From Sisyra terminalis (Eukaryota; Arthropoda; Insecta; Neuroptera; Sisyridae), in the NCBI GenBank assembly GCA_958496175.1, contig OY292276.1, forward strand, positions 61,827,080 through 61,891,079: DNA of 64,000 nt. Direction: 5' to 3'. Both the position numbers and the translations under genes were made by a program. The notes beneath the pieces were generated by a model. That model had not been told where the DNA came from. It made no database searches and saw nothing but the letters and a program-made list of their open reading frames with translations. Shown piece after piece: positions 10,274-23,809 of the stretch. How positions within the stretch are numbered: the stretch's first letter is position 1; each line of letters begins with the position of its first letter.

Positions 10274-10279
10274 ATAAAA
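10274..10279 (+). terminator. Polyadenylation signal AATAAA of the peroxiredoxin gene
   Basis: A canonical AATAAA lies 48 nt after the stop codon on the same strand, giving a very short 3' UTR. Confidence 0.75.
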
Positions 10280-10289
10280 TATATCGATC

Positions 10290-10700
10290 ATTTGGTGAAG
10301 GACTTGGGCAACGATGCGTTAAATGGCCACCAAGATAACGATTGATTTTTTTTTTATTTTTCAGCCTAGCTGTAACGATTGTAGATGGACAAAACGTGTA
10401 GGTATGTGAAAACAATGAATTTTGAAATTTTCGTCAAGGCCAAATTCGATGGACGCTAAATTCCTCGTGATCGTAGACATCTTTATGTATGGTAGTGGTA
10501 CACTACCGTGGAAAAGTCGGATTGCAAAGCAATAAATTTTACAAATCCGGCGTTGGATCATTATAGAAAATCAAACGAAATGAATTCATTTTTTAGAAAG
10601 TGTTAATTACATTTGGATTTTACACACAAAATTATTTATATATTTCGCTTGTCAAGGTATTATTGACCTCAAACTTATAACTTTTAACAACCAATTATAG
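10290..10700. other. Intergenic, nothing recognised
   Basis: AT-rich spacer between the peroxiredoxin 3' end and the first tandem array. Short minus-strand frames here have no recognisable composition. Confidence 0.5.
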
Positions 10701-13700
10701 CTTTTAAAATAAGGTTCCGCTATGAAAACAACTTTATTTCTGGAAAAAAATGATCTTCAAACGTTTAACTTGATAAAAGTAGACAATAACATCAAAAACC
10801 AGGTCGAATTTTTGACAAAATTAAAGCCCAAGACGGGAAATATTTCAAGATTTGTAAGATATCTTGGCATTCCTACAAATATGTTTTCTTCTATAAATTT
10901 TCTCCACGTGGTGACGAAAATGCTATATATTTATGAAGTACAGAATCTTATGTTAAATATTTGATTATCAATGTTGACAATAGAGAATGGATTCACAAAA
11001 TTCGCCTCCGATGAATTTGTTGGAATTAAGGAAAAACATTTTCAATGTCAAAAATAAGTTTCCGATATAAAAGGTGGCGGCTTTATTTCTGGATAAATTT
11101 CAATCAAAATTGAATTAAAATGATCTTAAGATATTTAACTTTCTTAAATCACAGTTAAATTCCGAAAAAAAAACTTTTTTTGGTTCAATTTTTAAGCAAT
11201 CATGTGCGATGGAAAATGTCAAAAACCTTGGACTAATTCTCAACTAAATTATAGCGTACGAAGGAATTTTCGAAAAAATAAGATCTTATTAGCCAAGAAG
11301 AATGTTTAACGATTAATTTAAAATCAAATTTTATTAGGATTTATCGAGAAATAACTGTATACTCTTGAATTCGAATCGATTAGTTTAACCATAAAAATAT
11401 GTAATAATAACTCTCAAACTAAACGAAAAAATGCTAATTTAAGAAAAAAATAGTTTATTTTCTTAATTCGAGAATTTCAAAAGAATGTTAGATTGTGAAA
11501 AATGCGTTTTGGATTCACGAACTTTATGATTCCTTAATCTTTAGTGCTTATCGGACAAAATTGTCCATGTCCGTAAACCAGGTTTCCGATATGAAGGATT
11601 GCCTTTTAATTTTCCAATAAAAATTTATGAAATTTGATTTAAAATGATCTTAACATATTCAACTTTATAACAATAAAACAATTTTCTTGAAATAAACATT
11701 TTTTTTGTTTAATTTTCCAAGTTATCCAATGATATGGAAAATATTTAAAACCAGATTTGGTTCCTAATTAAATAACAACAAACGAAGGAAAATTTTGGAA
11801 AAGTAAGTCTTAATGGACCAAAAACAATGCTACTAGATTCCTCTGAACCAAATTTAATCAATTTTTATCAAAAATAACGTTGGATTCTTGCATTCTAGTT
11901 GATACATTTTCACCTACAGAATATTTTTCTCAAGTATCCCAATAGCATCAAAAATTAACTCATACAAAGCTTGTTTATAAAATAAATGGTATATTTTGAG
12001 AAAAATTGAGCACCTAATATTAAATTTTTGATAAAATATTAAGTTTGAGGTTTTTTAATATGGTGACTTATGAGTTTAAGTGTTTACCGGAGAAAATTAT
12101 TCATGTCCGAAAGACATTTCCGCTGTGGAAGATTACAGCTTCATTTATGGATTTAATTTAACATATTTTGATTTATATTGATCCTAAAATGATTTACTTC
12201 AATAAAATTAATCAATTTTTGTTAAAAAAAAGTTTCTTCTGTTAAATTTTTGAAGTCATCTTATGTGGTTAAAATCATTAAAAATCAAGTCTTATGTTTC
12301 ATTACATTATCGTCAAGGAGGGAAAATTTTGGTAAAATGGGATTTTACTTGTTAAAGGAAATACTTTTAAGATTGTTTTGATTCAAGTTATTACAAGGTA
12401 CATCGAAAAATAAGTCTGTTTTCTTATATTCTAATTGATATGTTTTGACCATAAATTTTTATCCATTGGCTTCCAATATAAACTAACGAAGGCTTGTTTT
12501 AAAGAAATTGATATATTTTATTGAATTTGACGGACTTATTATTAATTATAGATTTAATAAATCTAGATTTCGATCCAAGAAATTTGGATCCCATGGATTA
12601 AGGGATCAAATTTTCCATGCCAACATCCAGTTTTTCCTATGTAAGATTCCAACTTTATTTTTGGATAAATATTTATATAATTTGCTTTAAAATGATCGTA
12701 AAATATTTGACTTTCTTTAAATAAAGCATTTTTTCCCAAACAAGGGTTTTAAATTCTAAATTTTTCTTGTTACAATATTCGGTAAAAACTGTCAAAATGG
12801 AGATATGATTTTTTGGAAAAATTACTGCTAATTAAGAAAAATTCCAGAAAAATAGGTACTCTTAGGAAATAAATGATGTTTCAAGATTGTTTTAAACCAA
12901 ATTGTATCCACCTCCATCGAAAAGTAACGTTATATTCTTACATTCCGATCGATATGTTTTCTTATAACTATTTCTTCCATGTTTTCCATTGGCTTCAAAA
13001 AATAAGCTATAAAAAATCATGTTTTGGGGAAAAATTTTTTTTTTAATGAATTTGGGAGACTGATGTTTAATTTTAGGCAATAAAAATGCGATTTTTATTC
13101 GCCAAATCTGAGTCCCAAGTGGATTTATTGGAATCAATGTAAAATGAAATAAAATTTTATATGTCCAAATCATGTTTCCGCTATAGAAGATTACATCTTA
13201 AGTTCAGGATTAAGTTTAATAAAATTTGGCCTAAAATGACCTTAAAACCTTTGACTTAATCAAATGAAAGGAATTTTCTCAAAACAAGTCATTTTTAGTG
13301 GAATTTTCTTTAGTCATTTTCTGCGGTTAAATATGTCAAAAACATGATCTCATTTTTGATTGAGTTACAGCAAAACGATGAAAAATTTCGGAAGTCTGAG
13401 TCCTTTTAGATACAGACAAATGTTATTAGATTATTTTAAATTAAATTTTAGCTAATTTTATTGAGAAATTACGTTGGATTCTTACTTTCCGATAAGTACG
13501 TTTTAACTTGACACTTTCTTCCACGTGTTCCATTGGCTTTAAAAATATACTGAAAACAAATGTTTTAACGAAGTTGAGGATCTCAAATTCAATGGTAGAA
13601 TAGAAAAAAATAAATTTTATGCACCAAATTAGTGTCTTATAGGTTTAAGGGACCAAAAACTTTTGTGGAGTAACACATATTCGTAAAGTGAGATTGTAGT

Positions 13701-13900
13701 TTTTTTTCTGGATGAATTTTGATTAAATTTAGTGCCAAATGATCTTAAGTCGTTATATTTTAATAAAATAAAGCAATTTTCTTAAAACCAACATTTTATA
13801 TACAAATATGTATACTAGTGTGGGTCAAAAAAATCGATTATTTTTTTTTACAAGTGACACGGAAAAATGGGTTGCTAGACACCTTAAAAAAATTCTCACC
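10700..13900. repeat. Degenerate tandem array 1, unit about 525 bp
   Basis: A landmark resembling GTTTCCGMTATGAAGATTAC, followed by a CTTTATTTCTGGATAAAT-like and an AAAATGATCTTAA-like stretch, recurs near 10715, 11061, 11585, 12119, 12635, 13177 and 13682. Spacings are about 346, 524, 534, 516, 542 and 505 bp. Inside units, motifs such as a CGTTGGATTCTTAC-like string, GTTTTAACC and TTCCATTGGCTT-like stretches keep their relative order. Copies are strongly diverged, so the array is old. Non-coding. Confidence 0.75.
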
Positions 13901-15690
13901 AAGTATGAGCTCTTATGAAATATACCAAAGTCCAGGTCTACCTTTGGACGAAATACCAGCAAACGAAAGTTAGTTTCGGAAAAATAGTATTTCAATCGTC
14001 AAAACTTAATTTTTATCAAGATTTATCTAAAATAGCAAGAGAGTACATAATTGTTTTAAATTTCAAATTGCCATGAAATTAATGAAACTTTTTTGTTGTA
14101 GTTTCCAAGAAAACTTTCCGGAGGATTATGAAAGTGTCAAGTTGACCAATGAAGCTGCATTTTGTATTAAAGAAAAAAAAGTGGTCGAAAGCTTTTCCAG
14201 GTAAAGTTCTTGACAAAAGTTTATTCCAATTGATTGTAATATTTCTTTTTTCGTAGACCTTCGACGATAACTTTTCGTCGTTAGTGTATTCAGAGGATGG
14301 CACCAAACGGCTGTGATTTAACCTTTAACGGATATTTTAACAAAATAAATAAACAATTAGCCTCACGTCGCACACGAGTCCGGAATATGTTTGATGAAAT
14401 TAAGTGGACGTGAAGAATAATTCACTTCTCTATTGAGAGGTGAAGAAAAACATTGGCTGCTGGTGCTGGAAGTGTGATTGGGCCTAATCAATTCTCCGAG
14501 AAAGACTATTGTTAAACGTGTCCAGTACGAGCAGTAGTCAGTCGTAAATATGTATACAGTATACCCATTGGTTGGTGAATTCATTAAGTCGTGGCCGTGG
14601 CCTAAATCAGTTCTCATTTCACGTACATAAGCAGATAAATACAACGGGCATCAATCTACAAATGAATATTATTATTATTGTTACATAATTAATTATTATC
14701 TATCTGGAAAAATGAAATCATCTCTCTTGCTTTTAGGTCGTCGTCGTCGTCAACGCATAATACCATATATCCACAAATAGTATCGTAAAAATTCCAATGT
14801 ATAGTAGGCAACGTCCATTGTTGATTGCATAATAATAAGCGGGCAGCATTGTTGTTGACCCGAGTGAGCATCATGACCTTTCACAGCCACTCGTCGCCGT
14901 TTTATTGACCTCAACCTGGTTCTTGTTGAAAGAAAGAAATAAAGATCATAATATATATATATATACACATTATACATACGTACCTACTAAACCTATACAG
15001 GCACAATCGTAAAGACGACGTGTTCACATATTATCATACATTATATCGCATTGTCCACGTCTCCTCTAGGTACCGGAGGTCTTTGAGTAGGTATTTCGTT
15101 TTATTATATCTATTTAAAAAAAGTCATATTATTATTATTATTATGTAAGTAAATCCACAACAGAAAAGTGAATGGCAATGTTCATTTTCAGGCATAACTT
15201 TGAAATTTTCATCGCATCGTTAATTCGTGGAGTGCATACCACATTTGTAAATTTGTATGCAGACGTTGCAGTTGCTCTTGGACTTGATGTAACATCCTGA
15301 TATCTAATATATTAAATAATTGCGGTGATTAATGGTTAGTTTTAATAACTCAATGAATGCATTTTTTTCGTTGCATTTGCTCTCACAAAATGAAAAGATT
15401 TGATTATCCCGCGATTGTTGGGAAGGTTGCCCGTTTCTACAAACACAAAACATTTACAAAGAATTTATCAATTTGTAACTTTCCAAAGAAAAAATGTTTT
15501 CAGTTTCTTGTAAAAACGCCTTCGTTTGACCATCTAAAAATCGTGTTGGAAATATTTTATTTCCAATACAAAAATCGAAGGAAATATTGACCTTAATTTT
15601 ACTGATTGGGAATTAACATTGTAAATATAGTTCAATCCAATAATTGGCAATATTTTCAACGTTTTTGTGTCAAACTATTGGCCAATCTTT
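13900..15690. other. Intergenic, microsatellites only
   Basis: No gene was recognised. Visible features are a (GTC)n run near 14737-14750, (TA)n near 14950-14964, and TTA-rich runs near 14665 and 15130. Short open frames lack protein-like composition. Confidence 0.5.
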
Positions 15691-17700
15691 TGGGTAATAT
15701 TTGTTTAGGGCTTTCAAACAATAATTTCTGTTTTTGCCTTTGAAAATCTTAAAACTTTCAAATTTAATAGCTGCGCCAAAAGATTTGAAATTTGCACCAA
15801 TCAAGAAACGTCATTTTGATTTCATACAAAATGAAATGTCAAAAAAAAACGAAATTATTTTCAGACTTTTCTTGTATTTATTTTATTGTTTGCTTCGCAA
15901 TTTTTAGAAAAACCTAATTAAAAATATATAAACCAACTAATTATTTTACACTTAAGGCTTGATTTCCTAATTTATAATAAGAAAACTAGTATGAAAGTTA
16001 ACCTACAACAACCAAGAAAATGTCTCATATAATAGTTAAAATTTTATGTCTATGAGTAGAGAATAGTCTTAATTGTGTATATTAGTAAAAATTTAGCACC
16101 AAATTAAATAAAAATATGCAAAAATCAACACTAAATTTTCAAATTTAAAAGTCCCGCTTGACGTTTCAAATGTCAACCAATCATAGAACATCTTGGATAG
16201 TACGTTTTTTTTTTCCAAAAGGAAATGTCAAAAAAATGATTTCTTTCAGAGGTTTTTCTAATGATAAATTTCCTTTTTGTATCCCAAATTTTATGAAAAG
16301 TCTTTCCAAAAAAAGCCAAACTAGCTTTTCCTTACTTTTCTGAGGTTTACTTTTCTTGTTTACTATGAAAAAATTGGTTTGAAAGTCAACCCTCACCAAA
16401 GAACAATATACATTTTAAACTTGAAAAAAGTTTAAAAAAGAATAATCTTAATTATGGATTAATTGTGTATATTAATAAAAATTTAGCACCAAATTAAATA
16501 AATCAACATCAAATTTTCAAATTTAAAAGTCCCGCTTGACGTTTCAAATATCAACCAATCATAGAACATCTTGGATAGCACGTTTTTTCCAAAAGGAAAT
16601 GTCAAAAAAATGATTTCTTTCAGAGGCTTTTCCAGTGATAAATTTCCTATTTGTATCCCAAATTTTATGAAAAGTCTTTCAAAAAAAAGCCAATCTAGCT
16701 TTGCATTACTTTTCCGGGATCTATTTTCTTTGTTTACTATGATAAAATTGGCCTGAAAGTTAACCCTCACCAAAGAACAATGTATGTTTTAAACTTGAAA
16801 AAAGTTTAAAAAAACTTTAAGTAAAGTATTTGAACTTAAGGGAAATACAATGAACTTAGGTTTTTAAGAGTTTGGAACATTTGGGTGATTATAAGCTATG
16901 CCATTTGGGACTAATTTTGTTGAAATGAAATACCAAAAAGATGCTAGTTTTTCGAAGACTTTTTACCCAAAAAACTTATATATTCCATTTTAAATTTTAC
17001 TAATACATTACTATAAATCATTATTATCTTTTAGAAGTATACTTTTCAAATTTACTATGATTAAATTGAACTGAAACTCAATCCTCGATAAGCAATAATA
17101 TGCGTTTTACACTTAATTAAATGGCAGGGAAATTGTTTAAATTTAAGAGGAAAATATTGGTCTACGAGTTTTAAAGGGCATACATTTGATACTTTTCAAT
17201 TTTTCCATTGTTGATCATTTTTATTCATGGTTTTAACCAGCAATTGGCGTCAAAAATATGTTTTTCTTCAGAGAATTTTCTATTGAATTTAATATGTGTA
17301 CTAACTAAGCCTTAATCGTTAAATATTCAAAGAAGTATAAACTAAGATCTTTCCAAATTTTTACAACAATTGTATTTAGTTTATAATGAAAAAAATATAT
17401 AAAATCAACTCCTGGTAATCAACAATGAAAATTCACGGAAATACCCAGAAAATTGTTTCAATCAATAAATTTCATTGAGCTTTTGATTTTTAAAAGCTAA
17501 TACCAATCGAAAATCATTAATTTTCTCCCTTTTTTACCATATTCTGCATTTTTAAGACAATTATCGAAAGTAGCATTTTCTCAAAAGGCTTTTCTTATAA
17601 AAAAATGCCTGTTACTTCCCAAATTTGAGAAAAACTTATTTAAAACATATTAAGTAGTCTCTAATCTCTCAAAATTAGATAAAAACTCAATTTAAATGAT
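15690..17700. repeat. Tandem array 2, unit about 320-390 bp
   Basis: A landmark TTACTATGAAAAAATTGG plus AAAGTCAACCCTCACC-like recurs near 15985, 16360, 16735, 17055 and 17380. The two central copies (16072-16440 and 16461-16800) are very similar, both holding GTCCCGCTTGACGTTTCAAA and ATAGAACATCTTGGATAG. Outer copies are far more diverged. The matching pairs of short open frames on both strands are a by-product of the duplication. Confidence 0.75.
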
Positions 17701-19695
17701 TTTCAATAATTGTATTTTTCTTAAATACATTGTGAATTATGATATTCAAAATCAAGTTTTGAATTTCGAGCCAAAACTAGTGAACTAATTCGAATATTTT
17801 GTTGGCACCCATGCATTGTCTAATCAATTGTTAAATGACGCGGTGAACGGTGTTCAGTGTTTTAAACTAATTAAAAGTGCATTTAATTAATGTAAATTGC
17901 ATAAAAAGTGATTAAAAACTACCAAAAAGTGTTCCTAAATATGCATAACTCTTAATTTTAGTGTGAGTAAATCTTTTTTTTTGTTAAATATACTTCGGTT
18001 AAAATCAACCGGCTTTGTCCCATAAGAATAAGTTCATCTCATTTAAAAGTCCAATTAAATGGAATAATCTTTAGAAAACTTTAATCCAATGCTTTTAAAC
18101 TATAATCAAAGATATTTATGAAAGATTTTATTATTAAATTAAAAAATTTTGCTCCAAAAATGGAAATTGTTGGGTGGCGTCGGTTAATTTTTATGCCGAT
18201 TTTCTGTAATTTATCAATGAAGTAGACGTTAAAAAGCCAACAGCGCTTTAGTTGACAGTATTTTAAATATAATTTGATAAAGTTTTGGGTGCAAACAATA
18301 AAATTTTGGCTAAAAAAGGCTGAAAAAAAAGCTTAAATTTTGACATGGGTTTGGCGGAAAAAAACAATCGGGAAGTTCAATAGTTTGACGGGTGGCCGTT
18401 AGGTGGAAGTAGTATACGCGGTTGCGTTTAATTTTTAGTTTAAAAAAAAATCCCTAAAATTTGAGTTTGTTACCAACTAATATTGAATATTAATTTTTTA
18501 AGGTGGTGATTCGATTCAAATCTTGGAGATGATGGAATGCAGTTGGATGCTGTTGCTGCATGAAGACATCAGTCAAGCTAAGATGCATGTTTTTTTAAAA
18601 CTTTTCCTTTTTCCCCCCAAAGCAAAGCTTTGATATATATCTTTAGTTATTGTAATTTTCTTTTGGTTACTATTGACGGAAATTAGCATTGTTGAATTAA
18701 GAATTGCAATATTTTATCCTTGGACTGAAGAAAATGTTTGAGGTATTTTTTTTTCAGTCTAAATGGTACTTTTTAAAAAAGGTAAATTAATAAATAAAAT
18801 TATAACTACTTTTTTCAATATTAAATCGATTTTTTTTAGGTTTTTATTTTGAAAATCAAGTATCTACCTCAAAGCATCGAAATTTTGAAAATAAAACTTG
18901 AAATTTATTGGTGCAAGTTTCCAATTTCCGTTGTCATCCGTCAAAATTGATGTTTAAGATAATTATGGTAAACACTTTTGGTTTAAAGTTATTTGAATAT
19001 TTTTTTCTTTTAAAACAATGATTATAAATAACTTAAGTTGGGTAACTCAGACACCTACGTGATGCGTAAGCTGGTTGAAGGAAATTAAAATTTTTGATGT
19101 CCAAAAAACCGTTAACAATAAAAAAATTGATGAAATATTATTTCCATATTTCAAAATTCCAAAAAAAAAATGTTTACTGTTAGTTTATTGTTCATTAAAA
19201 ATCTCATTTAATATCTACATAAAAGAAAAAGAATTCATTGTTTACAACTTTGTGAATTGACCAACAAAAATTCGTTTTAGTCGACGATTTTTTTTTTTTT
19301 TTTTTGGTCTCAAATTGCAACACTATAGAAATTTGTTTAAATATATCTTTAACAACTATTAATCGTTTTGTTTGTCGAAAAACTTATCGCGATATTCAAC
19401 CTCAACTGCAATTATAATCGCAAGCGAAAATTTTCTTTCCAAGCGAATGCATTACATAATTATACAATTAAATCAACTTGAAAATATAAAAACACTTAAT
19501 TTCTTTTTGTTTCAGGCAAATTTAATTGAAAACTCGGAGGAGAGGGGGGTAAAAAAAATTATGCAAAATTGAATTATTATTACCCACTCAATTTATATAA
19601 TGAACAATTATTATTTTATCATTGCAAGAGAAAAAAAAAACTGGGTACGTAAATTATTTACATTGTTTGCATTATCACTCATTCATAAATTTTAG
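17700..19695. other. Intergenic, nothing firmly recognised
   Basis: AT-rich DNA with a long poly-T near 19286-19304. A short patch near 18525-18590 has mixed composition but no supported exon structure. Confidence 0.4.
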
Positions 19696-19890
19696 GTCAA
19701 TTCTTCAAACACGTGAGCCGAGTATTCGTAACAATGGAATTTATACGAAGACTAAACGTTGAATTAAAAGTAGCAGTGAATTTTTACAACGGTATCATAT
19801 TGAAATATTGCCTCAAACTTTCAACAAACGTTATAATTTTATACAAATTAAGACGAAAAATGACGATGATGCTGGAAAAAAAAATCGAAG
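19696..19890 (+). CDS. Possible orphan coding exon (uncertain)
   Basis: An acceptor AAATTTTAG and a donor GTAATT bracket 195 bp that stay open in one frame for the whole length (starting two nt in). The peptide is rich in basic and hydrophobic residues, for example RRLNVELKVAVNFYNG and LYKLRRKMTMMLEKK. No family was recognised. A candidate exon just upstream (19516-19548) has an incompatible phase. It may be chance, and its neighbours give no support. Confidence 0.2.
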
Positions 19891-19997
19891 GTAATTGGAC
19901 CGATTGGCAGAATTAAGTTTAAGAATAGATCTGAAACTTCTAGGATATTATATTTTATTATTCCCTTTATACTTCTTAAATACCGGGGCTTTAAAAG

Positions 19998-20110
19998 TCC
20001 CTGTTAAAAAAGACATTTAAAGGCATTTTGAAATCATTACTTTTGAAATACCTTCAATACCTTTAAACGACTTCTAATGGATTTTTTGAACATTTAAAAC
20101 GTCTATTTTG
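19998..20110. mobile_element. MITE family F, copy 1
   Basis: Begins CCCTGTTAAAAAAGACATTT, followed by AAGGCATTTTGAAATCATTAC and CGACTTCTAATGGATTTTTT. Family F termini recur at 22614, 22961, 27800, 30215, 54420 and 56185. Non-coding. Confidence 0.55.
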
Positions 20111-20427
20111 GTGGTTAGTGTAGAGGGGGCCATGGCCCCCGGAGGTACATGACAATGGGACCACATATTACCATTGATTATTCCTCAAAAAATTTTGCTT
20201 TGAAAACCCGAAGAGTTTATTTTTAAATAATTTAAACGTATTAAACTTTTTATCAATTTTCTTGGCTAATGATGAAAATATCGGGTGGTAATTGGGTGCA
20301 CGCTATTGGGTGGTTTCATACGAAATTTTAGAACCAAGTGGTTCCAAATTCTTAACATCAAATCAATCGATAATGTGTAAAGAAAATATTCCTCTTTGAA
20401 ATGTTTTCTATATAAATTTATTAACTA

Positions 20428-21780
20428 CTAGCTGATCCCCGCGACTTCGTCTGCGTAACGTATTTTATTTTTTTATTCTTTTACGAAAAATATAATCATA
20501 ACATATCATCAAAAAAGCAAGTTCAATAAATTCAGTCTTAGTTATGACTAAAAAAAGTCAAAGATAAAATAACCCCATCTCCCTTTTTCGATTCCCGAAT
20601 GAACCTTTTTCCAAAAACTATTACACTATTGCACTGTACAACACAACCGCGAAATTGAAATTTCTATAATGACACGAAACCCAGTTCTTCCATAATCATG
20701 TATAACCATTATGTATCATTAAACTTATTATTGAAATATCTGAATTTCAACTATATAATTAAACCATATTGGATAGTCCAGAGTTCACCATACACGATTT
20801 GGCGTATGCCTTTTGCTCTGGAAGAGGATTTTAAATTTCTTTTATCATTATGATGATATGATTATTTATTATTTATCATAATGATGATTTCTGGCTGGAA
20901 TTGCGAACTTTTTTCGTGATCCCTTTCACGTACTTCCAAATAAAATATATTGTCCCCCCCAAGAACAAAATCCTGAATCCACCCTTATCCATTAGGGTAG
21001 GAATTTAAAAAAAAAATCTTATCACATGCCTACTTCCTATAAGGAATACACCGAATATTAAAATTTCATCAGTCAGAGGAGTATATAAATACACCATTTT
21101 ATATATGCACGGTTTTAAAAACGTTTTTGTTTTAAGCTTTTTTACTATTATTATTAGTATTACATTTTTTTCGTTAATATTTCCTTACTGAGCAACCCTA
21201 AGGATCTATTTACAAGAAGTTTATAAAAAAAAAAATTTACGGTCAGATTATTATCTATAAAAACATTTATACTTCAAAAAGGCAATTTTTTGTACTTTAA
21301 ATTAAATTACTGTGCTTTTTAATAGTTCAACTAAAAATATTAAAATACAGATCATTTTTTAACTTTTAAATACCTTTTCAATGATATATAACTCGCCTAT
21401 CTAAAGTAAATATTTTTTTCATCCCTCAGTTTTTACGTAGGGGATACATTTCCTGATTATTTTTAAGGAATGATAAATAGCCTAACGTGTGTAGGTAATT
21501 GTGTTGTATCTTACTATAAAGTCTCATTAAATTCGGTTGTTCCGTTCTTTAGTTAAATGACCAGCGCACGCGATGTAAGAAAGTTTTTTTGGTAATTTTT
21601 TCACACATTATTGGCGTTTTAGTATGGATCCCTAATTTTTTTGAAAATTTAATATAGCCTATGTTCACCGGAAATAGTATAGCTGCCCAATAGTGAAAGA
21701 ATTTTTCAAATCGGTCAAGTAGTTTCGGAGCCTATTCAAAGCAAACAAACAATCAAATCTTTCCTCTTTATAATAATAGA
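20428..21780 (-). mobile_element. Helitron-like element, copy 1 (about 1.35 kb)
   Basis: Read on the minus strand it starts TCTATTATTATAAAGAGG and ends GGGGATCAGCTAG followed by a host T. A short hairpin (GC-GAC-GAA-GTC-GC with one bulged base) lies just before the end. TC start, CTAG end and subterminal hairpin are Helitron hallmarks. No Rep/helicase frame is present, so it is non-autonomous. A second copy in the opposite orientation is at 51190-52582. Confidence 0.65.
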
Positions 21781-21784
21781 TAGA

Positions 21785-22440
21785 TTAAGTAACTTCTTAT
21801 TTCGTCGAACAACTGCCAACTGATTTATATATTAATTAAAAGTCTATTGCAAAAAAAAAAGAAAAAGGAAATTATCGCAATACTGAAAGGAATCGAGCGT
21901 AATGGCGAATTCAACCAAAGATCCACACATCCTGTTTTCAAGTCAAAACACCAGGAAATAGAAAATCGAAATGAAACATTGTTTAAATATTAAATTTGGC
22001 TGTCGAATTTCCTGAAATTCACCAAATTGTTGATTTGATTCTTATAATATAATCGACCTACCTGTTGAAAGTAATTATTTGTGAGTAATTAAAAGCAAAG
22101 GTAATCATTAAGAATTTGCTAATACATAGACGTAGGGGGTCCATATGTTCGTACATATAAATATTATAAAAATAGATGTAAATTAGATAATATTATAATA
22201 CAAACGTTGGCTTATGTAATAGTAAAATTCAAATTGTATTTTATAGATAGATATATTATGTCGAAAACACCAGTTGAGATCAATCACCTTTTTTATATTC
22301 TCTGGCAATTCAATTATGAAATATTAATTAAATTTGCGCGCATAAAAAGTGTAATTAAATGGTAGCGGCTAATCAAATCGTGTAATAATAGTTTATTGGT
22401 CCGAGAATTAACAAACGCTTGTAAAATCCGTTCGGTTTTT
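21785..22440. other. Intergenic, nothing recognised
   Basis: AT-rich DNA between the Helitron-like element and a family F copy. No open frame, repeat terminus or RNA gene was recognised. Confidence 0.45.
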
Positions 22441-22469
22441 GTTTAAAAAAAAGATAGCTTTAAAAGAAA

Positions 22470-22620
22470 GGCGTTTGCTGTGTAAAAAGACATTTAAAAT
22501 TTAAATGTCTTTAAATCCCTTTAATAACGTTTTTGAGCATATTTAGCAATAGGTTCCCTGCTAGAAAAAGGTATTTTGATCATTACTTTTAAAATGCTTT
22601 TAAATGCCTTTTTTAACAGG
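22470..22620. mobile_element. MITE family F, copy 2
   Basis: The right end reads CCTTTTTTAACAGGG, the complement of the family start. The interior has GACATTTAAAATTTAAATGTC and related ATTTAAATG/CATTTAAA palindromes. Confidence 0.5.
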
Positions 22621-22960
22621 GAAGTAATCACCAGGTGGAGTTACCAAATTATTAGTTTATAGTGTTTATAGTCAAAGGTTGAGGTTGAAGAGTGTTGGAG
22701 TTCAGTAGCGTAGCGTGGAGCTATGGCCTTGGGCGGCAAATTAACAATGATAATTTCATTAAAAAAAATCTTTGGGAAAATTAATAAGAGAGTATATTTT
22801 TAAATAATTAAAGAATTTAAAGGTATTTGCCTTTTTTTTTGGCGTACCTATAATGAAAATAGGGGGGCAGCGAATTTACGTCACTGCCGGGGTGTGAACA
22901 AATTAAATCAATAATAAATATAGTACATTCTCCTTTTCTTGATTGTGATAAACATCCCTG

Positions 22961-23213
22961 TTAAAAAAAGCATTTAAAGGCAATTTAAATGTTCAAATAA
23001 CCATTTTTAAGTGTTTTAAGTGCCATGCTTTCCTAGTGCCTTTAAAGCAGGCCACTAACGCTCGACTTTCAAAGTTGGATCTAAAGTCGGATCGTGAATG
23101 GTATTGTTGGAAGTTGGATGTCTAGCGGATCATTTAGGTAATCCAACTAGTAGTCCGACTAGTTGGACTGCAAGTCGGAGTGTGAATGACCTGCTTCAAT
23201 GTCTTTTTTAACA
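22961..23213. mobile_element. MITE family F, copy 3, with a nested second MITE
   Basis: Family F ends (CCCTGTTAAAAAAAGCATTT and a matching TCTTTTTTAACAG) enclose another inverted-repeat element at about 23047-23195. That element's ends are GCAGGCCACTAACGCTCGACTT-like and the complement of GCAGGTCATTCACACTCCGAC. The nested ends resemble hAT-type MITEs by inference only. Confidence 0.5.
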
Positions 23214-23219
23214 GTTATA

Positions 23220-23805
23220 AAATAATGCCAAATTTATGACTTATAGTTCCTAGATTTCATAGCTTTATTTTGCACTAGAGGTTGAAAATGAAGAGTATAT
23301 TTTTAGCGGGGCACAATAATACTTCTAATAAGGATGTGAAAAAATAATTCACTATGGTAAAAATCGATTATTTCTTCTACAAAAATTGATTTTAGTATTA
23401 CAGAAAATCGATTAATTAATAATCGATTTTCTAGTTTATTGTCGATTTTTTACTTCCGTAACCCCCCTGAATTCAAACAGGAGTCTGAAATGGTAGAAGT
23501 AGTTAATTTTTTCACGGCTTTTGGTATTCTTTTTAATAATGATTGATAATTTTCAATTCACTTACCGTAATATATACAGAAGATAGAAAAGCGGGCATTT
23601 TCTTCAAATAATAGGAAAACATAGATCCTAAAACATAGGAATGAGATATTGGGAAGAAAAATTTGATTAAATAAAAATCGATTTATATTTAAGTTTTCTT
23701 AACTTCAGGGCTTCTTTTGCAAGATTCCTTATATCCTAGAAGATAGGGATGTGATATTGAGAAGATAAAATCAACTAATTAAAAATTGATTTTTCTTATT
23801 TCGAA
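23220..23805. other. Low-complexity AT-rich spacer
   Basis: Contains repeated AATCGATTTT-like strings (about 23360-23460, 23680, 23780 and again 24420-24510), each accompanied by TCCTA(T)-type segments. This may be a degenerate short-period repeat interrupted by the element at 23810-24174. No gene seen. Confidence 0.4.
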
Positions 23806-23809
23806 ATAA

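Noticed and set aside
16181..16773. Pairs of similar open frames on both strands near 16.2 and 16.6 kb
   Set aside because: They are mirror products of tandem array 2; substitutions show no coding pattern.
18520..18600. MMECSWMLLLHEDISQAKMH-like reading after an acceptor-like AG
   Set aside because: Only about 25 codons before low-complexity sequence, without a donor.
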